From: JBBSDV01 sp038240335
GTDB lineage: Bacteria; Chloroflexota; Dehalococcoidia; DSTF01; JACRBR01
Direction of reading: 5' to 3'
Assembly (NCBI GenBank): GCA_038240335.1
Contig: JBBSDV010000160.1
Coordinates: 1-7,151 of the forward strand
Length of the DNA: 7,151 nucleotides
The notes under the pieces: model-generated
What the model was told of the DNA's origin: nothing
Databases searched by the model: none
Seen by the model: only the letters and a program-made list of their open reading frames with translations
Shown: positions 1 to 5,166 of the stretch, piece by piece
Layout of the letters: every line of letters begins with the position of its first letter
Position numbering within the stretch: the stretch's first letter is position 1
Program-made: the position numbers and the translations under genes

Positions 1-138
1 ATCGAGCACGGCCACATCACGGACGAGGGCGTGCCCGCGCAGGTTGTCCACAACTATCTCGCCCGCGTCGAGGCGCTCCTCGCCCTCGGCGTCGAGCGAC
101 AACAAGAGCTCAAGGTGGCCCAGGCAGTGACCTCATGA
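1..138 (+). CDS. C-terminal fragment of a polysaccharide-type ABC transporter ATPase (5' end outside window)
   Basis: Only the last 45 codons are present, in frame from base 1 to a TGA at 136-138. The fragment opens with IEHGHITDEGVPAQVVHNYL and continues as an Ala/Leu/Glu-rich helix. This matches the segment just after the nucleotide-binding core of Wzt/TagH-type ATPases, where a 'leu-glu-HG-x-I-x-x-x-G-x-P-x-x-V-x-x-Y' stretch follows the H-loop region. Those ATPases energise export of O-antigen, teichoic acid or other glycans at the inner face of the membrane. The Walker and signature motifs lie upstream of the window, so the call rests on this short tail and on context: the next genes are methyltransferases and an acyltransferase typical of surface-glycan operons. 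The stop overlaps the next start as ATGA, implying translational coupling. Another ABC ATPase subfamily with a similar tail is possible. Confidence 0.55.
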   Translation: MEHGHITDEGVPAQVVHNYLARVEALLALGVERQQELKVAQAVTS

Positions 139-803
139 TGATTCGCCTCGACTTCAGCGGCCGCGCCAGGCAGGCGGCGCGCGCCATCCGCGTCGACCGC
201 GTCCCCGGCCGAAACATCGCGTTCGTCGCGGACGCGGGACCCCATCTGCCGTTCCGCGATAGCAGCGTCGACGAGCTGTTCGTCGGCCGCGCGGTCGCGC
301 ACCGCAGCGACATCGCAGAGACGCTCGACGAGATGTGGCGCGTCGCCAAACCCGGCGCCCTAATCCACCTCACGCTGCCGCACGCGTCGTCCGCCCTCGC
401 CGTCTCCCGCGATCCGCACCCGCGCCCCCTGCTCACACTCAACACCTTCAACTACTACGACGCCGGCACGGCCGACGCCGAAACCGCAGCGGGAGCCAGG
501 AACGGCGCCGGTGAACGCACCGCCTTCACGATCGAGCGCGCCCGGCTGCGTGTCGCAGGATCGCGCGGCGATGATAGTGGCCTCGCGCTCGCCCGCGGTC
601 CGCTCACGCAGTTCATCGAGAAGCTCGCGAATGGCAGCCGCGGCAGCCAGTATCGTTTCGAGCGCTGGTTCGCCAACCTCTTCGGCGGCTTCGAGGAATT
701 CGATATCGTGCTCGGTGTCCGCAAGACGCTCGAACGGCGGGCAGGGCAGCCATTGTCAGCGAACGGCGCCGTGGCCACGCCGGCAGGGACCTACAACCGA
801 TGA
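135..803 (+). CDS. Small methyltransferase-like protein (COG4627-like) with degenerate SAM motif I
   Basis: The protein has 222 residues. The ATG at 135 overlaps the preceding TGA by 4 bp; a second in-frame ATG follows at 138. The middle resembles the short 'predicted SAM-dependent methyltransferases' of glycan clusters: an acidic-strand region RVDRVPG (about 19-25), then LPFRDSSVDELF (38-49), a conserved-position His at 56, and a helix leading to VAKPGALIHLTLPH. A later stretch with DPHPRP and LNTFNYYD matches the D-P-x-H-x-R...F-x-Y region of that family. The first beta-strand, normally ending in a glycine-rich GxG loop, reads IRLDFSGRAR, so the SAM-binding motif looks degraded. The C-terminal half (about 110-222) is unlike a standard domain and is rich in Arg and Ala. 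The likely role is modification of an exported glycan or lipid-linked sugar, or a catalytically impaired partner of the next methyltransferase. The stop overlaps the next ATG as ATGA, so it belongs to the same operon. Confidence 0.72.
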   Translation: MMIRLDFSGRARQAARAIRVDRVPGRNIAFVADAGPHLPFRDSSVDELFVGRAVAHRSDIAETLDEMWRVAKPGALIHLTLPHASSALAVSRDPHPRPLLTLNTFNYYDAGTADAETAAGARNGAGERTAFTIERARLRVAGSRGDDSGLALARGPLTQFIEKLANGSRGSQYRFERWFANLFGGFEEFDIVLGVRKTLERRAGQPLSANGAVATPAGTYNR

Positions 804-1612
804 CGATCGACATCAAGACGGAGACGCCAAAGCCAGACTTTGACCTCACCTACTCGATCGACGACTTCGAGGCCGGCACGCACCGCGACTCGCACTATCT
901 GTATCGCGCGATCGAGAACACGATGCTCGACCTGGCGACGGAGGTGCGCGGCGGCCGCGTCCTGGACGTCGCATGCGGTACGGGCCGCGTCGCCGTACGG
1001 ATCGCCGAACGCGGCTGCATGGCCGTCGGCGCCGAGGCGTCGCTGGAGATGATCGGTGTCGGCCGCTACGTCCAGCCCGATAGCAAGGCCCTCATGCTCC
1101 GGAGCATCGCCGAGATGCTCCCGTTCGCCGACGACAGCTTCGATCGCGTCATCTGTCAGGGCTCCCTCGACCACTTCGCCGATCCTGCAGCGTTTATGCG
1201 CGAGACGGCCCGCATCATCAAGCCCGCTGGACGCGTGATCATCGCCCTCGCAAACTTCGAGAGCGTCTCGTGCAAACTCGGTCGCAGCGCCGATCGTTTA
1301 CAGCGCCGCCTTGGGCGCGAGCGGCCGCCGTGGCGCCCGTACTGGCAGATCCCCGAGGACCACAACGTTAAGGGCGACCTGCCGTACGTCCAGGCGCTCG
1401 GTGGAGATGCGCTCGTCCTCGATCGCTGCTTCGGCATCTCGCTGCTCTGGCTCTTCTCCCGTTACGGCGCAATCCTCGACAAGCTGCCGGAGGGCGTCGC
1501 CACCACCATCTGGTCGACGCTCGACCGCATCGCGCGCGACCGCCCGCAAGACTCCGACATGATCATCTCCGTGTGGCGGAAGCCGGGAGCAACGCCGTGG
1601 CGGGCTCGCTAA
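800..1612 (+). CDS. Class I SAM-dependent methyltransferase (Methyltransf_11 type)
   Basis: The protein has 270 residues and starts at an ATG overlapping the upstream stop by 4 bp. The Rossmann-like core is complete. Motif I is VLDVACGTGR at residues 54-63. The strand-2 acid appears as GAEAS (Glu79 where Asp is more usual). LPFADDSFD spans 107-115, the LDHFADP helix contains His125, and KPAGRVII marks the strand after the post-motif helix. These are the expected SAM-binding elements of Methyltransf_11 proteins. About 100 residues after the core (roughly 165-270) are a variable, Trp- and Arg-containing region likely to determine the acceptor. No signal peptide or membrane segment is apparent, so it should be cytosolic. 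With a glycan-export ATPase upstream and an acyltransferase downstream, an O- or N-methylation of a sugar precursor is the natural guess. The acceptor cannot be read from sequence. A quinone or small-molecule methyltransferase is the alternative. Confidence 0.85.
   Translation: MTIDIKTETPKPDFDLTYSIDDFEAGTHRDSHYLYRAIENTMLDLATEVRGGRVLDVACGTGRVAVRIAERGCMAVGAEASLEMIGVGRYVQPDSKALMLRSIAEMLPFADDSFDRVICQGSLDHFADPAAFMRETARIIKPAGRVIIALANFESVSCKLGRSADRLQRRLGRERPPWRPYWQIPEDHNVKGDLPYVQALGGDALVLDRCFGISLLWLFSRYGAILDKLPEGVATTIWSTLDRIARDRPQDSDMIISVWRKPGATPWRAR
1585..1589 (+). promoter_or_regulatory. Ribosome binding site (GGGAG) deciding the acyltransferase start
   Basis: GGGAG lies 7 nt upstream of a GTG at 1597. 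A longer reading from GTG at 1573 is open but has no purine-rich site before it (the preceding bases read CATCTCC). I therefore place the start at 1597. The site sits inside the end of the upstream methyltransferase gene, consistent with coupled translation. Confidence 0.5.
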
Positions 1613-2484
1613 CACAGGACTTCGACGCCCACCTCCTCTTCACGTTTGCCGACGTGCCCGACTCGCCCCCATGGGCGCGCGAAGCGGCGCTCGTCAAGCG
1701 CTGGTTCATCATCGCCTTCGCCGAGAGCTGGCTCGCGACCTGGCTGTTTCGCACGAAAGTGGCGCTCCGCGCGCGCCATGTGCCCTTCCTGCCGGCCCTC
1801 TGCGACGTCGGTTCCCGCACCCTGTTCAACGTCTCGATCGGCAACCGCGTGGAGATCGGCCCGGGACTGATGGTCACCCACGGCAACGTCGTCATCGACG
1901 GCCGCACGCGCATCGGGCGGCACTGCCAGATCAACCCATGGGTGACGATCGGCCTGTCGAACAGCAAGAAGCTCGGCTTCAGCGTCGACGGGCCAACGAT
2001 CGGCGACGAGGTGCATATCGGCACCGGCGCGAAACTCCTCGGTCCGATCACCATTGGCGACCACGTCCGCATCGGTGCCAATGCCGTCGTCATCGATGAT
2101 GTGCCGGCGAATGTCACCGTCGTCGGCGCCCCCGCCCACGTCGTCGGCGCAGTCAACGCCCGCTCGGCGGAGTCATCGCCCGGTGCCGCCGCCCGCGACA
2201 CCTCGGGCCGCGACGAACGGCTCGCCGCGCACATGCAGCAGTCCATCGTCGACTACAAGCTCAAACGCCAGTCGCTGAAATCGCTTGTCGACACACTGCT
2301 GGGTTCATTCGAGATCGCCGGCGACGCACTCCGCGCATCGCAAGAACAGATGAAGGACGACCTCATCTTCCTCGACGCCGTAGCGGCGACGGGCGGCGAC
2401 GAATCGTCGCAAGTCCTCGCCGCGATCGACGCGGTCGATGACGTGCTGGCGACGTACGACCGCTCATCTGCCTCGACGCCGTAG
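1597..2484 (+). CDS. Serine acetyltransferase-like hexapeptide acyltransferase with C-terminal helical extension
   Basis: The protein has 295 residues from GTG 1597, overlapping the upstream gene by 16 bp. Residues 79-184 are a left-handed beta-helix of hexapeptide repeats of the serine acetyltransferase (CysE/LbH_SAT) subgroup. IGNRVEIGPGLMVTHGNVVI contains the usual catalytic-position His95. It is followed by IGRHCQINPWVTIG, TIGDEVHIGTGAKLLGPITIGDHVRIGANAVVI and the closing VPANVTVVGAPAHVVG. The N-terminal part (about 25-70) is helical with many aromatic residues, as in SAT-like sugar acetyltransferases. Family members transfer acetyl from acetyl-CoA to a hydroxyl. Here the operon points to a glycan or sugar-nucleotide acceptor rather than free serine. 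Residues 185-295 form an unusual tail: a Ser/Ala/Gly linker, then predicted helices rich in Asp, Ala and Leu. The TAG stop at 2482 lies within a degraded tandem copy of this tail, so the C-terminus may be truncated. The first-choice alternative is cysteine-pathway CysE, less likely in this context. Confidence 0.83.
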   Translation: MAGSLTQDFDAHLLFTFADVPDSPPWAREAALVKRWFIIAFAESWLATWLFRTKVALRARHVPFLPALCDVGSRTLFNVSIGNRVEIGPGLMVTHGNVVIDGRTRIGRHCQINPWVTIGLSNSKKLGFSVDGPTIGDEVHIGTGAKLLGPITIGDHVRIGANAVVIDDVPANVTVVGAPAHVVGAVNARSAESSPGAAARDTSGRDERLAAHMQQSIVDYKLKRQSLKSLVDTLLGSFEIAGDALRASQEQMKDDLIFLDAVAATGGDESSQVLAAIDAVDDVLATYDRSSASTP

Positions 2485-2552
2485 CGCCCCACAGGCGGCG
2501 TCCGATCATCACGATTCCGGGCGGCGTTCGCCACCGTCGACCACGTCCTCGC
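2357..2552 (+). repeat. Decayed ~99-bp tandem duplication spanning the acyltransferase stop codon
   Basis: Copy A (2357-2450) lies inside the gene and copy B (2456-2552) straddles its stop. By hand alignment, 2362-2385 and 2463-2486 agree at 23 of 24 positions, including 16 identical bases in a row. Positions 2391-2450 and 2493-2552 agree at 41 of 60. The offset is 99 at the left end (ACGACC in both), 101 after a 2-nt gain near 2462, and 102 after a 1-nt gain near 2487. The net gain is three bases. Downstream of both indels copy B is therefore back in the gene's own frame, reading GG-x-x-SS...VD-x-VLA like copy A, while the out-of-frame interval between them supplies the TAG. Confidence 0.7.
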
Positions 2553-2574
2553 ATCCGTAACCCCGCGTCGGACG

Positions 2575-2608
2575 TGTCATTCAGAGCGCCAGCGAAGAAT
2601 CTCGCTCG
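2575..2608 (+). repeat. 34-nt dispersed intergenic repeat, copy 1
   Basis: It begins TGTCATTCAGAGCG and ends AATCTCGCTCG, and is identical over 34 bases to the copy at 2669. It contains short self-complementary arms: GAGCG with CGCTC, or alternatively AGCGA with TCGCT around a 6-nt loop. In the plus frames it translates to CHSERQRR or LSFRAPAKN. This resembles the 'CHSERSEE'-style repeat translations that I recall as common spurious small proteins in Chloroflexota and some other phyla. That link is from memory. Confidence 0.85.
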
Positions 2609-2639
2609 GTCGCCACGCAAGCCCTGCACGGATAAATTC

Positions 2640-2669
2640 ATTGCGTGACTGCCGGCACCAACGCAATTT
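2640..2669 (+). terminator. Candidate hairpin between the two repeats, possible terminator of the glycan operon
   Basis: ATTGCGT (2640-2646) pairs perfectly with ACGCAAT (2661-2667) across a 14-nt loop that itself contains the palindrome TGCCGGCA. Two further T follow directly. The stem is short and the T tract weak (TTT then G), so it is only a candidate. It is the best hairpin-plus-T arrangement I see downstream of the stop at 2484. Confidence 0.3.
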
Positions 2670-2702
2670 GTCATTCAGAGCGCCAGCGAAGAATCTCGCT
2701 CG
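2669..2702 (+). repeat. 34-nt dispersed intergenic repeat, copy 2
   Basis: This is a second, base-for-base identical copy of the element at 2575, in the same orientation and 94 bp downstream. The bases immediately outside the 34 nt differ between copies on both sides, so the repeat boundaries are sharp. The 60-nt spacer contains a 7-bp inverted repeat. Confidence 0.85.
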
Positions 2703-2755
2703 TGCGCCTCACCCGTCTCTCATTCAACGACGTGAACCACCCGGATCCGTGACGG

Positions 2756-2776
2756 CGTGCATCGCACGTTGCGTGC
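2756..2776. repeat. Three-arm nested inverted repeat (CGTGC / GCACG / CGTGC)
   Basis: CGTGC at 2756-2760, GCACG at 2764-2768 and CGTGC at 2772-2776 are separated by 3-nt linkers (ATC and TTG). The central arm can pair with either neighbour, giving two mutually exclusive 5-bp hairpins. The block is bracketed by an 8-nt direct repeat ATCCGTGA at 2745-2752 and 2778-2785. No function can be assigned. Confidence 0.4.
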
Positions 2777-3067
2777 CATCCGTGAGACACTATCCCTACC
2801 CATGCCACGAAGCCACCGATCGAAACACGCCGGGGGGAACGGGGAAGACACCCAAAACTGTAGAAACGAACAAATAAGGCATCGACCGGCCGGCCGATTC
2901 TCAGGCCCTCTGATCTAAAAAAGGCCTGCCACAGTGCTACGTCAGTTCACAAGGCGACGACGAAACGGGCCAAAAGTGCTAAACGATTACATAACGCGCG
3001 GCCGGTACTCGCGAGTTGCAACGCCCAATCCAAGCGCTCTCGTATGTCTCCCTTTCGTCGGGCGTGC

Positions 3068-3904
3068 TCAGCAGAGCGCGTCCCACGCTGCCTTGCCCAG
3101 CGCGCCGACGATGCGATTGCCCTCGGCGTCATGATCCGCCCTGCCGCTTGTGCCACCTTCGCAGAAGACGGCCATCGCGAAATGGCCCTTCTCGCTATGA
3201 AAGATCGCACCGCCCGTCCGGATCCCGTTGATGAACGATCCGCCCTTTTCGGCCACCCAGTTCTCTCGTGGATTCGGCAGCATGTTCATCTCGGTCCAAG
3301 GTAGCTCGCGCGACAGCTCGGCACGGCTGTTGAGCCGCCGCATGATCCACAGCATGTCATCCGACGCCTCCGCCGATACAGCCTCGTGCCGCGCGATCAG
3401 CGTCAGCAGCGCGCACATGTCGCCGGCGCTGCTCACCGACATCTTGCGCGCGTCGAGCCCGGCCTTCGAGTCACCGAGCCGTTGAAGGAGGTGCGTCCGA
3501 TGCAGGCCGAGCTCCCCCATCGTGTTGTTGATCTCGTCGAGCCCGACAAGATCGATGCACATGTTCGTCGCGGCGTTGTCGGAGATGACGATCATCAGCA
3601 TCGCCGCGTCCCGCACGGACATCTCGACGCCTGGCGTCATGTGCTGTAGCACGCCGGAGCCGCGACAATAGTGCGCCTGCTCGTACGTCGTGCGATCAGC
3701 GAGAGCGAGCTTCCCGTCGCGCGCAGCGCGGTACAGCGCGACGAGAACGGGGACCTTGATCAGCGACGCCGTCGGCATGATGGCGTCTTCGTCGATCGCG
3801 ATATGCACGCCGCTCTTGAGATCCGTAACGGCCGCGGTCCATGTCCCGCTGTAGCCACTGCCGATCCGCGATAGTTCGCCCTTAAGCTCGCGCGAGCCGA
3901 CCAT
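3068..3904 (-). CDS. Class A beta-lactamase-fold serine hydrolase (Beta-lactamase2 type), apparently cytosolic
   Basis: The protein has 278 residues. The three active-site elements of the penicillin-recognising serine hydrolase fold are present in order. SLIK at 47-50 is SxxK with nucleophile Ser47 and Lys50. SDN is at 108-110. KGG is at 220-222, where KTG or KSG is usual. The stretch where true class A beta-lactamases carry the ExxLN omega-loop motif instead reads about LLQRLGDSKAGL (139-150). The deacylating Glu166 equivalent is therefore not seen, and Asp145 sits near that place, as in many non-lactamase 'serine hydrolase' relatives. There is no signal peptide or lipobox; the N-terminus goes straight into the fold (GTWTAAVTDLKSG). 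A peptidase, amidase or esterase-like role is more likely than antibiotic resistance. The ATG abuts the upstream TAG with no gap, and a GGAG lies 11 nt before it, so it is translationally coupled to the cupin gene. The substrate is unknown. Confidence 0.82.
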   Translation of the reverse strand: MVGSRELKGELSRIGSGYSGTWTAAVTDLKSGVHIAIDEDAIMPTASLIKVPVLVALYRAARDGKLALADRTTYEQAHYCRGSGVLQHMTPGVEMSVRDAAMLMIVISDNAATNMCIDLVGLDEINNTMGELGLHRTHLLQRLGDSKAGLDARKMSVSSAGDMCALLTLIARHEAVSAEASDDMLWIMRRLNSRAELSRELPWTEMNMLPNPRENWVAEKGGSFINGIRTGGAIFHSEKGHFAMAVFCEGGTSGRADHDAEGNRIVGALGKAAWDALC

Positions 3905-4375
3905 CTACTTCAATACTCCGGCTTCGAGTTCGGCCTGCGTGTACTCCACCTGCTCGTCCTTCAGCGCCGGATCGTACGCCGGATCCGGGTAGTTGACGAG
4001 CCAGCCTTCTTCGTCGCCAATATTCTCGAGCCCGGTGGCAACGTCTTTCGGAATGAACAACCGCGTGGGCGAGTCCGCATCGAGCAGATGCTCCTCACGC
4101 ACCCAGCGCACCGCGCCAACTGCGTCCCGTTGCATCACGTACAGGATGATCCGCATGCGACCGCGCACGCACACATAGCGCGCCGCACGCACGCGATGCA
4201 GATGGTAGCCCTTGAACGCGCCGGGGCTCGCCGCCGTCAGATACGCCGTCGTCTTCGATGCGTCCTTGTAGAGCTCGAGCAGCCAGCCGTTCTCCGCGCC
4301 GGCATGGTCGTAGGTCGTCACGCGTTTCGCCGGCTCGAGAAGCACTTCGTCGATCACGCGGTCGTCCTTCTGCAT
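3905..4375 (-). CDS. RmlC-like cupin (dTDP-4-dehydrorhamnose 3,5-epimerase-related)
   Basis: The protein has 156 residues and begins at ATG 4375. The centre has the small-barrel cupin pattern of the RmlC/sugar-epimerase group: GAFKGYHLHR (52-61) with His58 and His60, then YVCVRGRMRIILY as the next strands. Farther on come LFIPKDVATGLENI, matching the 'IP-x-x-x-A-x-G' turn, and YPDPAYDPALKDE near the C-terminus, matching the 'Y-DP-x-x-E' ending typical of the family. At 156 residues it is slightly shorter than a standard RmlC (about 180). RmlC enzymes epimerise C3 and C5 of dTDP-4-keto-6-deoxyglucose, but no other rhamnose-pathway gene is in this operon. A related keto-sugar epimerase or isomerase, or a small-molecule-binding cupin, is equally possible. 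It lies 27 bp after the regulator gene and directly abuts the hydrolase start, so it is the middle gene of an apparent three-gene transcript. Confidence 0.72.
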   Translation of the reverse strand: MQKDDRVIDEVLLEPAKRVTTYDHAGAENGWLLELYKDASKTTAYLTAASPGAFKGYHLHRVRAARYVCVRGRMRIILYVMQRDAVGAVRWVREEHLLDADSPTRLFIPKDVATGLENIGDEEGWLVNYPDPAYDPALKDEQVEYTQAELEAGVLK

Positions 4376-4402
4376 GCTGGGGGACCCGATGGCGCCGCCG
4401 CG

Positions 4403-4906
4403 CTACGTGTTCGCTGTCGCGACAGTCGCGTTCTGGCGCGAGATCATGTTCACCGTCGCGCCGGGGAATGGGCTGCGTACGGGCTTCAGAATGATGTTCG
4501 TTTCGGCCTTGAGAATGCCGGGGATGGCGGCGAGCGTTTGCGTCATGAAATCTGTCAGCTCGTCGTTGCTGGGGAAAAACGCGAGGGCTATGATGTCCGC
4601 GTTCCCCGTCGTGTATCCGACATAGACGACGTTCTGCACCTCAGCGATCCGCTCCGCGATGTCGGTGATCCGCGAAAGCTCACCCGAAATGCTGATCACA
4701 GCGGCCGTGTTCAAGCCGAGCCGCGCCGGGTTCGTGACGCCCACTATGCGCAGCACGTCATCGCGGATCAGTCGCTCGATGCGGTTGCGTACCGTACCCT
4801 CCGAGACACCGACCGCCTCCGCGATCTCACGGTTTGTCGCCCGGCCGTTCGTCTCCAAAATACTGATAATGTGCTGATCTACGGCATCGGGCTTCTGAAA
4901 TGACAA
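4403..4906 (-). CDS. Lrp/AsnC family transcriptional regulator
   Basis: The protein has 167 residues, the family's usual length. The N-terminal winged helix-turn-helix is clear. VDQHIISILETNGRATNREIAEAVGVSEGTVRNRIERL (about 9-46) matches the AsnC-type 'D-x-x-I-L-x-x-L-x-x-x-G-R...ia...vgvs-x-x-tv-x-R-i-x-x-L' signature, followed by DDVLRIVGVTNPARLGLNT. From about 70 comes the RAM (ligand-binding) domain, with VVYVGYTTGNADIIALAFFPSNDELTDFMTQTLAAIPGI matching the G-x-D region that binds amino acids in Lrp proteins. It should form dimers or octamers and respond to an amino acid or other small effector. The start is a TTG at 4906, supported by a GAGAAGGG site ending 8 nt upstream and by the absence of a better start nearby. 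It is the first gene of the minus-strand operon and diverges from the substrate-binding protein gene. Autoregulation and control of the divergent gene are therefore plausible, as is typical for the family. Confidence 0.9.
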   Translation of the reverse strand: MSFQKPDAVDQHIISILETNGRATNREIAEAVGVSEGTVRNRIERLIRDDVLRIVGVTNPARLGLNTAAVISISGELSRITDIAERIAEVQNVVYVGYTTGNADIIALAFFPSNDELTDFMTQTLAAIPGILKAETNIILKPVRSPFPGATVNMISRQNATVATANT

Positions 4907-4941
4907 GGTATCGGCCCTTCTCGCTGCACTTTCGTCAGCGA

Positions 4942-4971
4942 ACGATATGCCTGTAACGGAATGGGTGTCAA
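4942..4971 (-). promoter_or_regulatory. Candidate promoter of the regulator-cupin-hydrolase operon
   Basis: On the minus strand, a perfect -35 TTGACA (4971-4966) is followed after 18 nt by TATCGT (4947-4942), four of six matches to TATAAT. Transcription would begin near 4935, leaving about 28 nt of leader that includes the purine-rich ribosome site at 4922-4915 (GAGAAGGG) before the TTG start at 4906. A small inverted repeat, TTCG/CGAA at 4931-4942, overlaps the -10 and start-site region. Confidence 0.5.
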
Positions 4972-5105
4972 GGCAGCGGCCGCGCCCGAAACCGAAGAAC
5001 TATACGACGTGGGCCCTGGACACAAAGATGGTCGGCGCCATCCACCGGACTGATTCTGCGTCTGTGCCCCCGCGCTGCTCGTACACTTCCTTGACACTCC
5101 ATTCC
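4957..5105. promoter_or_regulatory. Outward-facing inverted element shared by the two divergent promoters
   Basis: The minus strand reads TTGACACCCATTCC from 4971 to 4958, and the plus strand reads TTGACACTCCATTCC from 5091 to 5105. The two arms agree at all 14 bases apart from one extra T in the plus copy. Each arm begins with the -35 hexamer and runs into the spacer of its promoter. The arms are 119 bp apart and point away from each other towards the regulator and the transporter gene. This looks like a common binding site or a duplicated promoter module. The protein that reads it is unknown, and the adjacent Lrp/AsnC protein is the obvious candidate. Confidence 0.5.
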
Positions 5106-5120
5106 CGCATCGGCGTCAAT
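5091..5120 (+). promoter_or_regulatory. Candidate promoter of the substrate-binding protein gene
   Basis: A perfect TTGACA at 5091-5096 is followed after 18 nt by GTCAAT (5115-5120), only three of six matches to the -10 consensus, so it would be weak or need an activator. Transcription would start about 40 nt before the ATG at 5167. Its upstream half is almost identical to that of the divergent promoter. Confidence 0.42.
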
Positions 5121-5155
5121 ACAGCGAGGTCTACGGCTCGCGGCCGAATTTCTCC

Positions 5156-5160
5156 AAAGG
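5156..5160 (+). promoter_or_regulatory. Ribosome binding site (AAAGG) of the substrate-binding protein gene
   Basis: AAAGG ends 6 nt before the ATG at 5167, a normal spacing. It supports the chosen start, which places the twin-arginine signal at the expected distance from the N-terminus. Confidence 0.5.
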
Positions 5161-5166
5161 TAGGCG

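Larger units (their letters stand above)
2485..3067. other. Convergent intergenic region without a supported gene
   Basis: This 583-bp gap separates the plus-strand glycan operon from the minus-strand hydrolase operon. Its left part is the tail of the decayed duplication and a pair of 34-nt repeats. The middle has nested inverted repeats around 2756-2776. From about 2800 to 3000 the composition becomes visibly richer in A (for example around 2850-2880 and 2915-2922). It also holds a near-palindrome centred on CCGGCCGG at 2881-2898, a CAGGCC/GGCCTG inverted repeat at 2902-2907 and 2923-2928 with a 15-nt loop, and a perfect palindrome ACTCGCGAGT at 3007-3016. Short open frames here show no family motif, and one of them simply translates the repeats. 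Confidence 0.6.

Noticed and set aside
1563..2246. Long minus-strand open frame opposite the acyltransferase
   Set aside because: The plus-strand hexapeptide repeats are unambiguous; the antisense translation is Ser/Thr/Pro-rich shadow sequence.
2575..2702. Possible minimal CRISPR array (two identical 34-nt repeats with one spacer)
   Set aside because: There are only two repeats, the spacer is 60 nt, there are no further degenerate repeats or cas genes, and the repeat resembles a dispersed intergenic family.
2745..2785. 8-bp direct repeat ATCCGTGA flanking 25 bp, resembling a target-site duplication
   Set aside because: The enclosed segment is too short to be a mobile element and an 8-mer repeat at this distance is readily due to chance.
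2641..2877. Open plus-strand frame of 78 codons in the gap
   Set aside because: It runs through the second 34-nt repeat, has a Pro/Arg-rich composition with no family motif, and its presumed TTG start lies in a hairpin without a ribosome site.
2902..2928. CAGGCC/GGCCTG inverted repeat with a run of A as a minus-strand terminator
   Set aside because: The T run on the minus strand lies in the 15-nt loop instead of after the stem, so it does not fit an intrinsic terminator.
4088..4903. Long plus-strand open frame opposite the regulator and cupin genes
   Set aside because: It is rich in Arg, His and Ala, has no recognisable motif, and lies fully antisense to two genes with clear family signatures.
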